Positions 1 through 8,518 of a DNA stretch of 11,425 bases are shown piece by piece. The position numbers were made by a program, and so were the translations under genes. The notes under the pieces are model-generated. The model made no database searches and was not told where the DNA came from. It was given only the letters and a program-made list of their open reading frames with translations. How positions within the stretch are numbered: position 1 is the first letter of the stretch; each line of letters starts with the position of its first letter. This stretch comes from SMAG-U1939 sp036376595 (GTDB lineage: Bacteria > Chloroflexota > Ktedonobacteria > Ktedonobacterales > JADMIN01): positions 1 through 11,425 of the forward strand of contig DASVAA010000083.1 in assembly GCA_036376595.1 (NCBI GenBank), in the 5' to 3' direction.

Positions 1-1184
1 TGCCGCACGGTGTATGAGCGTCCCTTCCACTCGACTCCGCGATGGGTGAGCGAGCGCCACAACCCGCGGCTGAGGATGCCGGTGAACACCGCACCGGCCA
101 GCGGCAGCGTCGCGACGTAGCGCCAGGGCACGCGCATGCCGCGCTGGAGCCAAGCACGATAGGCAAGTGCCGCGGCCGCCGTGGTGCCGCCCGCGATGGC
201 AACGCGCCAGTGGCGGGTGACGAGGCCGCCGAGCGCCAGCGCAAAGGGGACGATCGTCACCAGCGGCAGCCCGGCGATCATCAAGAGGAAGAACTCCGAC
301 CCGCCGCGGCTGCCGGCGTAGGCGTTCTTGCCCCAGCCGCGCCAGTGCTCGCGCAGGCCGCGATACATGCGTGTCGAGACCAAGCCGCGCCCATCCACCA
401 TCTCCATCCGCGCGCCGGCTTGCTTGGTCGCACGGGCGAGGTCGCGGTCGTCGAGCACCGTCCGGCGCAGGCTTGCGCTGGCATAGCCGCCGATCTTGTC
501 GTAGAGCGCGCGCTTGATCAGGATGTATTGGCCGTTGGCGATGGCGACGGGGCTGGTGGGGTCGTTGACACTGGCCGCGGGATACTGCATCGAGATGCCC
601 ATGTAGGCCATCGGCATCAGCACGCGGCCCCAGAAGTCGGGCAGCTCCTGCGTGGTGCCGTACGAGAAGAGATCCATGCCGTCGCGTAGGGCACGCTCGA
701 CCGCGCTGCGCAGCGCCTCCGGCGCGTGGTAGGTGTCGGCGTCGGTCAGCAACAGCCACTCGCCGGTCGCCGCCGAGGCGCCGGTGTGGATCGCGTGCGG
801 CTTGCCGGCCCAGCCGGGCGGCAGCTCGTCCACCCGCAGCACGCGCAGCCGCTCACCATGCGGGTGGCGCGCCGCGATCTCGCGCAGGATCGCCGGCGTG
901 CGGTCGGTCGAGGCGTCGTCCACCACGATCGCCTCGAAGTCGGGGTAGTCCTGCTCCAGCAGCGACGTGACTGATCGGAGGATGTTGCGCTCCTCGTCGC
1001 GCGCCGGCAGAATCACGCTCACGCGCGGCAAGACGCCCACGTCTATCAGGCCTGAGCCGGTGTCCTGCTGGCTTGACTCGTCCGCTCGCGTGCGCAGGTA
1101 GGCGATGCCGTAGAACCCGACGATTCCCACCGCGTAGCTCCACAGCGCGAGTTTCCCCAGCGCCCGCCGTGTGCTGTGCTTCAC
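1..1184 (-). CDS. Family 2 (GT-A) membrane glycosyltransferase, 3' end cut by window edge
   Basis: Translating the minus strand from GTG at 1184 gives 394 open codons, and the frame is still open at base 1, so the C-terminus is missing. An AGGAGG ribosome site at 1195-1200 lies ten bases upstream of the GTG and decides the start. An N-terminal membrane helix (about residues 9-30) is followed by a GT-A domain. This opens with VSVILPARDEERN, has the nucleotide-binding VVDDAS (D89, D90), the metal-binding TDAD (D148, D150), and an acceptor-side LDDRD (D245, D246). HWRGWGKNAYAG then stands where processive GT2 enzymes have QxxRW-type motifs. About three hydrophobic helices follow, and the visible end is VEWKGRSYTVR. 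This layout resembles the HpnB/CrtQ group, which glycosylates or processes lipid acceptors such as hopanoids or carotenoids. The donor and acceptor cannot be read from the sequence. It probably sits in the inner membrane with a cytoplasmic catalytic domain. Family assignment is firm and substrate is unknown. Confidence 0.9.
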   Translation of the reverse strand, partial: MKHSTRRALGKLALWSYAVGIVGFYGIAYLRTRADESSQQDTGSGLIDVGVLPRVSVILPARDEERNILRSVTSLLEQDYPDFEAIVVDDASTDRTPAILREIAARHPHGERLRVLRVDELPPGWAGKPHAIHTGASAATGEWLLLTDADTYHAPEALRSAVERALRDGMDLFSYGTTQELPDFWGRVLMPMAYMGISMQYPAASVNDPTSPVAIANGQYILIKRALYDKIGGYASASLRRTVLDDRDLARATKQAGARMEMVDGRGLVSTRMYRGLREHWRGWGKNAYAGSRGGSEFFLLMIAGLPLVTIVPFALALGGLVTRHWRVAIAGGTTAAAALAYRAWLQRGMRVPWRYVATLPLAGAVFTGILSRGLWRSLTHRGVEWKGRSYTVR

Positions 1185-1226
1185 CCAGGCTCTCCCTCCT
1201 CACACGCGCCATTGCCCCATCACCTG

Positions 1227-1256
1227 ATCGTATCACGACCCATGAAACGCCGCCAA
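1227..1256 (-). promoter_or_regulatory. Promoter of the glycosyltransferase gene
   Basis: On the minus strand an extended -10, TGA-TACGAT, lies at 1235-1227. A TTGGCG (four of six matches to TTGACA) lies at 1256-1251, with an 18-base spacer. The predicted transcript start would leave a leader of about 35 bases before the GTG at 1184. This is a motif reading only. Confidence 0.45.
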
Positions 1257-1363
1257 TCCGCTCGTTCGCGCGCGTTCACTGGCCTACATGCGCCGCGTGC
1301 GCGGCGTATCGTATCCTCAGAACGGATAGAGCGAGAGCCGCCGACGGAATGGGAGGGCATGGC

Positions 1364-1834
1364 ATGAAGGCATCGGTCGCGCGGGTGGTGGCGGCGCTGG
1401 CGGCGCTGGGCGTCGAGGCGCAGGTGACGGAGTTCCCACAGAGCACGCGCACCGCCGAGGAGGCAGCCGACGCAATCGGCGCCGAGGTCGGCCAGATCGT
1501 CAAGTCGCTGGTGTTCATGGCCGGCGAACAGCCGATCCTTGCGCTGATCTCCGGCACCAATCGCGCTGACCTCGAAAAGCTCGCCGCGCTGGCCGGCGCG
1601 CCGATCAGTCGGGCCGACGCCGATGCTGTGCGCGCCGCGACCGGCTTCTCCATCGGCGGCGTCCCGCCAGTCGGGCACGCCACGCCGCTGCCCACCTACC
1701 TCGACCACGATCTGCTGCGCTACGAGACGGTCTGGGCGGCGGCCGGCACACCCAACGCCGTCTTCCCCATCACCCCCGCCGAGCTGAAGCGCATCACCGG
1801 CGCCACGGTCGCCGACCTCGCGGCGAGCGCATAG
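1364..1834 (+). CDS. YbaK/ProX-type aminoacyl-tRNA deacylase
   Basis: This 156-residue single-domain protein matches the usual length of the YbaK/EbsC/ProX family. The family hydrolyses mischarged aminoacyl-tRNA in trans, for example Cys-tRNA(Pro) or Ala-tRNA(Pro), in the cytoplasm. Visible family marks are EFPQSTRTAEEAADAIG, then IVKSLVF with the conserved lysine K47 that is essential in characterised members. The glycine-rich pocket loop is SIGGVPPVGH, and the end is PNAVFPITPAELKRITGATV. Which mischarged tRNA it edits cannot be decided; the sequence looks closer to ProX-like/YeaK-like proteins than to a synthetase-fused domain. The ATG at 1364 is chosen because GGGAGGG at 1351-1357 lies six bases upstream. 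An in-frame ATG at 1349 would have no ribosome site. The gene is divergent from the glycosyltransferase, and the 179-base gap between them has room for both promoters. Confidence 0.9.
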   Translation: MKASVARVVAALAALGVEAQVTEFPQSTRTAEEAADAIGAEVGQIVKSLVFMAGEQPILALISGTNRADLEKLAALAGAPISRADADAVRAATGFSIGGVPPVGHATPLPTYLDHDLLRYETVWAAAGTPNAVFPITPAELKRITGATVADLAASA

Positions 1835-1889
1835 AAGCGACAATCCGGCGAGTGTCGCGGCGTGGCCTGCCTCACCTGGCGCTGCGATG

Positions 1890-1898
1890 TGGTAGCAT
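1890..1898 (+). promoter_or_regulatory. Extended -10 promoter element of the SWIM gene
   Basis: TGG-TAGCAT reads as an extended -10 (TGN-TANNNT) with no recognisable -35 hexamer. Transcription would start near 1905 and leave a leader of about 30 bases before the ATG at 1937. Its presence suggests that the SWIM gene is not wholly dependent on read-through from the deacylase gene 102 bases upstream. Confidence 0.35.
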
Positions 1899-1936
1899 GC
1901 CCGCAAACCATACGGTAATCAGGTGGGGTCAAGCAT

Positions 1937-3772
1937 ATGGACGAGCTTCCCGCGCTGGCAGTGCCGGACGTGCTCGCGTGGTGTGGCGAGCGGTCACTGC
2001 AATTAGGCCGGCAATACGCGCGCGATGGTGCGGTCGTGCGCCCGCGGCGCCTCGGTCTGACGCTGAAGGCGCGCTGTCAGGGTACGGCGCCGCAGCCTTA
2101 CGCGGTCGAGGTGACACTGGATGCCAAGGGCATTGGCGCCGCGCGCTGCTCGTGTCCCGTCGGCGAGGGCGGACGCTGCAAGCACGTCGCCGCGATGTTG
2201 CTGAGCTGGCTGGAAATCCCCGAAGAGTTTATCGAGGGCGAGACATTGGCCCAATCCCTCGAACGGCTCAGCAAAGCTGAGCTGATTGCGCTGCTCCGCG
2301 ACCTGGCACGCTCATCACCGGCACTGGAGGAGCGCATCGAGCTGCATGTCGGGATGGTGCGCACGGTCAAGGCGGGAGAGCCGGTGGATACGCGCGCGCT
2401 ACGCCGCCAGATTCAGCTCGCGATGGAGGGCCTGGGGAGCGGCGTCGCGCGGCGCTACGGCTATGACGCCGGCCATGAGGAGGGCGAGGAGAATCCCGAC
2501 GCCATCGAGTTCGTCGGCGACGGCTTTCTGCCGTTCTTCGAGCGCGCGCGGCGCTACGCAGACGCCGGCGACTTGAGCAGCGCGGTCGAGGTCTATACCA
2601 CGCTGGCGACGACGGTGATGCAAGAGTACTCGCCTGAGGAGGATTACGAAGGCGAGCTGATGGCCGAGGCCAACGCCATCATTGACGAGAGCGTCGAGAA
2701 GCTGGGCTATGCGCTCGAATCGACACTCGATGCGGTCCAGCGCGAGGTCATTCTGCACGCGCTGTTTGCGATCTACGACGAGGGGCGCACCAGCGACGCC
2801 GGAGAATCCGAACACGTCGAGCAGGTGATGCTGGCGGGCGCCACGCCCGACGAGCGCCGTCTGGTCGCGCAGTGGGTGCGCAACATCACGCCGGCTGCCA
2901 AGGGCACGGTCGAGGACTACCGGCGCCGCATGATGGGGCGCTTCCTGCTGGAGCTGGAAGCGGACGCACTGGACGATGAGGCATACCTGCGCATGTGCCG
3001 CGAAGCGGGCCTCACCGAGATGCTGGTGGCGCGCTTGCTGGAGCGCAGGCGTGTCCTTGAAGCCTGTGCGGCCGTGGCGGAGGTGGAGCTTCCGTATCAA
3101 TTCTTGCCGCTGGTGGAGCTGGTGCTGGCGGCGGGCCACGCGGTTGAAGCGGAGGAGCTGGTGCGCCTGCGGGCCAACAAGACGAAAGAGCCGGGGCTGC
3201 TGCGCTGGCTGATGGAGCGCGCGACGGAGGCGGAGCAGTGGGACGAGGCGCTGGAGCTGGCGGAGAAGCTCTTCTGGCAGACTCCCTCGGTCCACGGCTA
3301 TGAGGAGGTGAAGGCGCTGGCCGAGCGCGCTGGAAGCTGGGAGCCACTGCGGCGCGGCATCCTGGCGCACCTGGAGCGCGACCGCCACTTCGCGCTGCTG
3401 GTGGACCTGCGGCTGCTTGCGGGCGAGCCGGACATGGCCCTCGCGGCGCTCAAGCACCTCCGTGAGGCGGGCAGCGCCGGGATTGCCGGCTGGGGCTACC
3501 ATGGATGGAACCTGCGGGTGAAGGTTGCCGCCGCGGTTGAGGCCACCCAGCCCGATGAGGCCATCGCGCTCTATCGCGAGGAAGTCGAGAAGCTGATCGC
3601 GGCGCAGGGACGCGAGAACTACACGCGGGCCGCGACCCATCTCCAGCGCGTGCGGGAGCTATATCGCCGCCAGGGGCGCGCGCAGGAGTGGGAGGAGCTG
3701 ATTGCGGAGCTGCGCGAACGAAACCGGCGGCTGCGCGCCCTGAAGGAAGAGCTTGCCAAAGCTGGGCTCTGA
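1937..3772 (+). CDS. SWIM zinc-finger protein with long helical-repeat C-terminus
   Basis: This is a 611-residue soluble protein with no signal peptide. Near the N-terminus is a complete SWIM signature, CxCx(n)CxH, with C71, C73, C81 and H83 in CSCPVGEGGRCKHVAAMLL. SWIM domains bind zinc and serve as DNA- or protein-interaction modules, often beside SWI2/SNF2-type helicases. No helicase is visible next to it here. Residues from about 100 to the end are almost all amphipathic helix, rich in Glu, Ala and Leu. They include TPR/HEAT-like pairs such as WDEALELAEKLFW and EPDMALAALKHLREAG. The last 30 residues, rich in Arg and Glu, could form a coiled coil. Start ATG is supported by AGGTGGGG at 1921-1928. 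The stop is TGA. A scaffold or DNA-binding adaptor role is an inference; the cellular function is unknown. The next gene is convergent, with only 35 bases between the stops. Confidence 0.88.
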   Translation: MDELPALAVPDVLAWCGERSLQLGRQYARDGAVVRPRRLGLTLKARCQGTAPQPYAVEVTLDAKGIGAARCSCPVGEGGRCKHVAAMLLSWLEIPEEFIEGETLAQSLERLSKAELIALLRDLARSSPALEERIELHVGMVRTVKAGEPVDTRALRRQIQLAMEGLGSGVARRYGYDAGHEEGEENPDAIEFVGDGFLPFFERARRYADAGDLSSAVEVYTTLATTVMQEYSPEEDYEGELMAEANAIIDESVEKLGYALESTLDAVQREVILHALFAIYDEGRTSDAGESEHVEQVMLAGATPDERRLVAQWVRNITPAAKGTVEDYRRRMMGRFLLELEADALDDEAYLRMCREAGLTEMLVARLLERRRVLEACAAVAEVELPYQFLPLVELVLAAGHAVEAEELVRLRANKTKEPGLLRWLMERATEAEQWDEALELAEKLFWQTPSVHGYEEVKALAERAGSWEPLRRGILAHLERDRHFALLVDLRLLAGEPDMALAALKHLREAGSAGIAGWGYHGWNLRVKVAAAVEATQPDEAIALYREEVEKLIAAQGRENYTRAATHLQRVRELYRRQGRAQEWEELIAELRERNRRLRALKEELAKAGL

Positions 3773-3807
3773 TCTCGCTTGGACGGCGACGGCGAAGGTC
3801 CTGCTAC

Positions 3808-6321
<2,514 letters not shown>

Positions 6322-6516
6322 GACAGCCTCGCTCTCTCTCACCGGGCGCGACGCGACGGCAAGTCTCCGCGCGAATCCTTGGCGCCTTCGCTTGGGGTTG
6401 AACGCAATGCCCGTGCCAGAGTGCGCACCACCCAGATCAACAGACGAAATCCTATCCCGTGAACCCACGCGCATCCTTTTCGCCGCCCCACGTATCGCCG
6501 GACCCCGCCACGCTCG

Positions 6517-6555
6517 GTCGTGATACAATACATGCCGAGTTGGCGTCATCACGAC
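6517..6555. promoter_or_regulatory. Inverted-repeat operator candidate over the RHH/HNH promoter
   Basis: GTCGTGAT at 6517-6524 and ATCACGAC at 6548-6555 are perfect reverse complements, 31 bp start to start, or about three helical turns. The left arm overlaps the proposed -10 of the downstream gene and the right arm lies just past the expected transcript start. Ribbon-helix-helix proteins commonly repress their own operons at such paired sites, and the first gene of this operon is RHH-like. Operator function is inferred. Confidence 0.35.
6521..6529 (+). promoter_or_regulatory. Extended -10 promoter of the RHH/HNH operon
   Basis: TGA-TACAAT is an extended -10 with five of six matches to TATAAT. 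No convincing -35 lies 16-18 bases upstream. The predicted transcript starts near 6536, about 50 bases before the chosen start codon at 6587. The shared 265-base gap must also hold the clpC promoter, which I could not place with confidence. Confidence 0.45.
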
Positions 6556-6586
6556 ACCCATGAGATGGCGCGAGGGGAGCAGCGAC

Positions 6587-7015
6587 ATGGCGTCGGATAC
6601 GATCACCATCCATTTGCCCGACGATCTGTATCGCCGTCTCGAGCGTCTTGCCGGTCTGACCAAGCAGCCTTTGGAGGGCCTGATCGTGAAGACGCTCTCC
6701 GCCAATCTCCCGGCGCTTCCTGACGATCTTCCGTCGGCCACCCGCGACGCGCTGCAAGCGTTGGAGGGCCTCAGCGACGCCGAGTTGTGGCAGCGCGCGC
6801 AGGCCACGTTCCCCCAGGATCAGTACGAGCGCCTGACTCAGCTTCGCGAGCGGCGACACGAGGGCACCCTGATCGCCGATGAGCGCGAGGAGCTTGGCCG
6901 CCTGTTGGCTGCCGCCGACCTGCTCACGCTTGAGAAAGCCTACGCAGCCGTCCTTCTCAGGTGGCGAGGGCATCGGCTGCCATCGCTCGCCGCGCTCTCC
7001 ACTGCCGGCGCTTGA
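6587..7015 (+). CDS. Ribbon-helix-helix-like small protein paired with HNH nuclease
   Basis: This is a 142-residue soluble protein. Residues 4-11 (DTITIHLP) form a short beta strand, and 12-40 give two helices around a turn (DDLYRRLERLAGL, then PLEGLIVKTLSANL). That is the ribbon-helix-helix layout of CopG/Arc-type DNA-binding proteins. The second half is helical and ends in LTLEKAYAAVLLRWRGHRLPS. From memory, this ending recurs in small cyanobacterial and Chloroflexota proteins encoded directly before a small HNH endonuclease, and that is the arrangement here. The ATG at 6587 is preferred because CGAGGGGAGC at 6571-6580 gives a ribosome site about nine bases away; an in-frame ATG at 6560 lacks one. 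The stop is TGA, and the HNH gene follows after 11 bases. A likely role is DNA-binding autoregulator or antitoxin-like partner of the nuclease, but neither is demonstrated. Confidence 0.78.
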   Translation: MASDTITIHLPDDLYRRLERLAGLTKQPLEGLIVKTLSANLPALPDDLPSATRDALQALEGLSDAELWQRAQATFPQDQYERLTQLRERRHEGTLIADEREELGRLLAAADLLTLEKAYAAVLLRWRGHRLPSLAALSTAGA

Positions 7016-7026
7016 GGCATCTGACC

Positions 7027-7299
7027 GTGTCGCGTGCGTATATCGCCACCGAACTCCGCTGTCAGGTGCGCACCGACACCGGTGGGCGCTGCGGCTATTG
7101 CCACTCGCCTGAGGCGTTCCTGGGCATGCCCCTCGATGTCGAGCACATCGTGCCCGAAGCGCTTGGCGGCCCAACCATGCGCGACAATCTCTGGCTGGCC
7201 TGCACGCGCTGCAACGATTTCAAGGGCGACCGGACCGACAGCATTGATCCAGCTACCAGCCAGCGGGTGCCGCTCTTCAATCCGCGCATGCAGCGCTGA
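7027..7299 (+). CDS. Small HNH endonuclease, prematurely stopped at an in-frame TGA
   Basis: This is 90 codons from GTG to TGA. Zinc-knuckle and HNH features are complete: C22-x2-C25, then DVEHIVP (H40), GG, N54, and C59-x2-C62-N63 with K66. DSIDPATSQRVPLFNPRMQR follows. HNH enzymes fold as beta-beta-alpha-metal and cut DNA using a divalent metal. The family normally runs to about 140 residues, and the missing end is present in the same frame straight after the stop (see 7300-7452). The GTG start fits the usual N-terminus (M-S-R-x-Y-I-x-x-x-L-R); a weak TTGAGG lies about ten bases upstream. The frame is open from 6961, but that part overlaps the upstream gene. The shortened protein keeps every visible catalytic residue and might still fold, or the gene may be dead. 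Family is confident; functional state is open. Confidence 0.8.
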   Translation: MSRAYIATELRCQVRTDTGGRCGYCHSPEAFLGMPLDVEHIVPEALGGPTMRDNLWLACTRCNDFKGDRTDSIDPATSQRVPLFNPRMQR

Positions 7300-7452
7300 A
7301 TAGATCACTTCGCGTGGTCGCCAGGCGGTACATCTATCGCAGGTCAGACACCGACAGGCCGGGCAACAGTTGATGCACTGCACCTCAACAATGAGTTCAT
7401 CGTCGTCGCCCGCCAGTTCTGGGTAGAAGCCGGACGTTGGCCGCCCGAATAA
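7300..7452 (+). pseudogene. C-terminal part of the HNH gene, separated by the TGA at 7297-7299
   Basis: Directly after the TGA, the same frame stays open for 50 codons to a TAA at 7450-7452. It reads IDHFAWSPGGTSIAGQTPTG, then RATVDALHLNNEFIVVARQF and WVEAGRWPPE. From family knowledge this is the expected C-terminus of these HNH proteins, whose NPR-x-Q-x-W-x-x-HF-x-W segment leads into GLTPxGRATV and a LNN motif. No bases are gained or lost. Replacing TGA by TGG (Trp91) would restore a 141-residue protein ending at 7452. Together with 7027-7299 this is one gene with a single nonsense codon, or a UGA read-through product. No start codon or ribosome site of its own was seen. Confidence 0.75.
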
Positions 7453-7522
7453 GACGCACCCATCTCACTGCGCGGCAGTTGGCCCCAGCGTCTGCAAGTC
7501 AGGTGCTTGCCCACTCCTACTG

Positions 7523-8308
7523 TCATTGATGGAAATGTGGCGCTCGCTTCTCGACGAAGGCGGAGATGCCCTCGTGGCCCTCTGGTCCCGACGCGGCCTC
7601 GGCGATGCGCTCGCTCTCCCGCGCCATCTGCGTCTCCAGCGTCTCGTTCCAACCGTCGCGCAGCAGCCGCTTCGCGCCGCCAAGCGCGCCGGCCGCCCCC
7701 TGCGCCAGCCGCCGCGCCAGCTCGCGCGCCCGCGCCATCAGCTCGCCGTCCGGTACGACATACGTGACGAGACCCCACGCCTCCGCCTCAGCCGCCGAGA
7801 GCACGCGATTGGTGAGCGCCAGGTCGAGCGCGCGGCGCAGCCCCACCAGCCGCGGCAGGTAGTAGCTTGTCGAGCTATCGGGCGTCAGGCCGGCCTGGGT
7901 GAACGCCAGCGTGAAGCGCGCCGACTCCGCCGCCAGCGCTAGGTCGCAGGCCATAGCCAGCCCCATCCCGCCGCCGGCCGCGACCCCGTTCATCGCGGCG
8001 ATCACCGGCGCTCGCATGCGTGCCATGCGCGAGATGGCGCCGTGGTACCACATCGTCACATCCTTCACATGCGCCGCAATGTCGCTGCGGTGCTCCTCGA
8101 AGCTTTTGAGGTCGCCGCCGGCGCAGAACGCCTTGCCCGCGCCCGTCAGCAGCACCGCGCGCACCGCTGAATTGTCATCACAGCGGCGCACGGCATCGTA
8201 GAGCTCGCGCACCATCGTCAGATTCAGTGCATTGTAGACCTCAGGCCGGTGCAGCGTGATCTCAGCGACACCGTCGGTCATCTCAAAGCGCAGCGTGTCG
8301 TAGTCCAT
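7523..8308 (-). CDS. Enoyl-CoA hydratase/isomerase family protein, PaaG-like
   Basis: This 261-residue crotonase-fold enzyme acts on CoA thioesters in the cytoplasm. The oxyanion-hole segments are clear: AGKAFCAGGDLKSF (57-70) and MNGVAAGGGMGLAMACDLAL (106-125). In the second active-site region it reads FTQAGLTPDSSTSYYLPRLV, with D144 where classical hydratases have their second catalytic Glu. The first Glu position is also not Glu. The L-x-PD-x-x-x-S-Y-x-LPR pattern matches the PaaG group (ring-epoxide isomerases of phenylacetate degradation), so isomerase chemistry is as likely as hydration. Exact substrate is not readable, and no other paa genes are visible. The ATG at 8308 fits the family N-terminus (MDYDTLRFE). 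An in-frame ATG at 8344 adds 12 residues and has no ribosome site; GGAAGGG lies rather far (15 bases) from 8308. The frame is open to 8422. The gene is divergent from the membrane-protein gene and convergent with the HNH gene. Confidence 0.88.
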   Translation of the reverse strand: MDYDTLRFEMTDGVAEITLHRPEVYNALNLTMVRELYDAVRRCDDNSAVRAVLLTGAGKAFCAGGDLKSFEEHRSDIAAHVKDVTMWYHGAISRMARMRAPVIAAMNGVAAGGGMGLAMACDLALAAESARFTLAFTQAGLTPDSSTSYYLPRLVGLRRALDLALTNRVLSAAEAEAWGLVTYVVPDGELMARARELARRLAQGAAGALGGAKRLLRDGWNETLETQMARESERIAEAASGPEGHEGISAFVEKRAPHFHQ

Positions 8309-8422
8309 GAAGTGTACACCGTTCCCTTCCAGCTCTTCCGCCATCGTCACAGTGAGGCGCCGGCCAGCTCTCGGCTCTCTTGGCTCGCCGATCAATCCGC
8401 ATGACGCACGACTCGCCCGCAT

Positions 8423-8432
8423 AGCGTATCAT
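8423..8432. promoter_or_regulatory. Overlapping divergent -10 elements (ECH gene and membrane-protein gene)
   Basis: On the minus strand TGA-TACGCT (8431-8423) is an extended -10 for the hydratase/isomerase gene. On the plus strand TATCAT at 8427-8432 could serve the membrane-protein gene starting at 8519. The two overlap base for base, so the genes may compete for polymerase. Neither has a good -35. This is a motif reading only. Confidence 0.3.
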
Positions 8433-8518
8433 GGTCCCTAGCTTACCCTGTAGGCCATGATGGCGCCCAGGCATCGTGGTGCGGTGATGCGTGCGGCGCG
8501 GAAGGCGGGAACGACCCG

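Noticed and set aside
2399..3640. Minus-strand reading frame (413 codons) opposite the SWIM gene
   Set aside because: It has no start signal and no domain, and is Gln/His/Arg-rich. The plus-strand protein explains the sequence.
3773..3807. Bidirectional terminator between the convergent SWIM and clpC genes
   Set aside because: The 35-base gap contains no stable inverted repeat or T-run.
6322..6586. Heat-shock control of clpC by CIRCE or CtsR
   Set aside because: No TTAGCACTC/GAGTGCTAA pair and no CtsR-type heptad repeat is present in the upstream gap.
6322..6807. N-terminal extension of ClpC to the upstream ATG at 6807
   Set aside because: The extra 162 residues overlap the divergent RHH-like gene, do not resemble ClpC, and are Arg/Ser-rich. 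The canonical N-terminus begins at the GTG at 6321.
7297..7299. Genome-wide reassignment of UGA to Trp
   Set aside because: TGA ends the SWIM gene, the RHH-like gene, the hydratase/isomerase gene and the membrane-protein gene. No other gene here contains an internal TGA.
7494..7510. Hairpin GCAAG/CTTGC as terminator between the HNH and hydratase/isomerase genes
   Set aside because: It has only a five-bp stem with a seven-base loop and no T-run on either strand.
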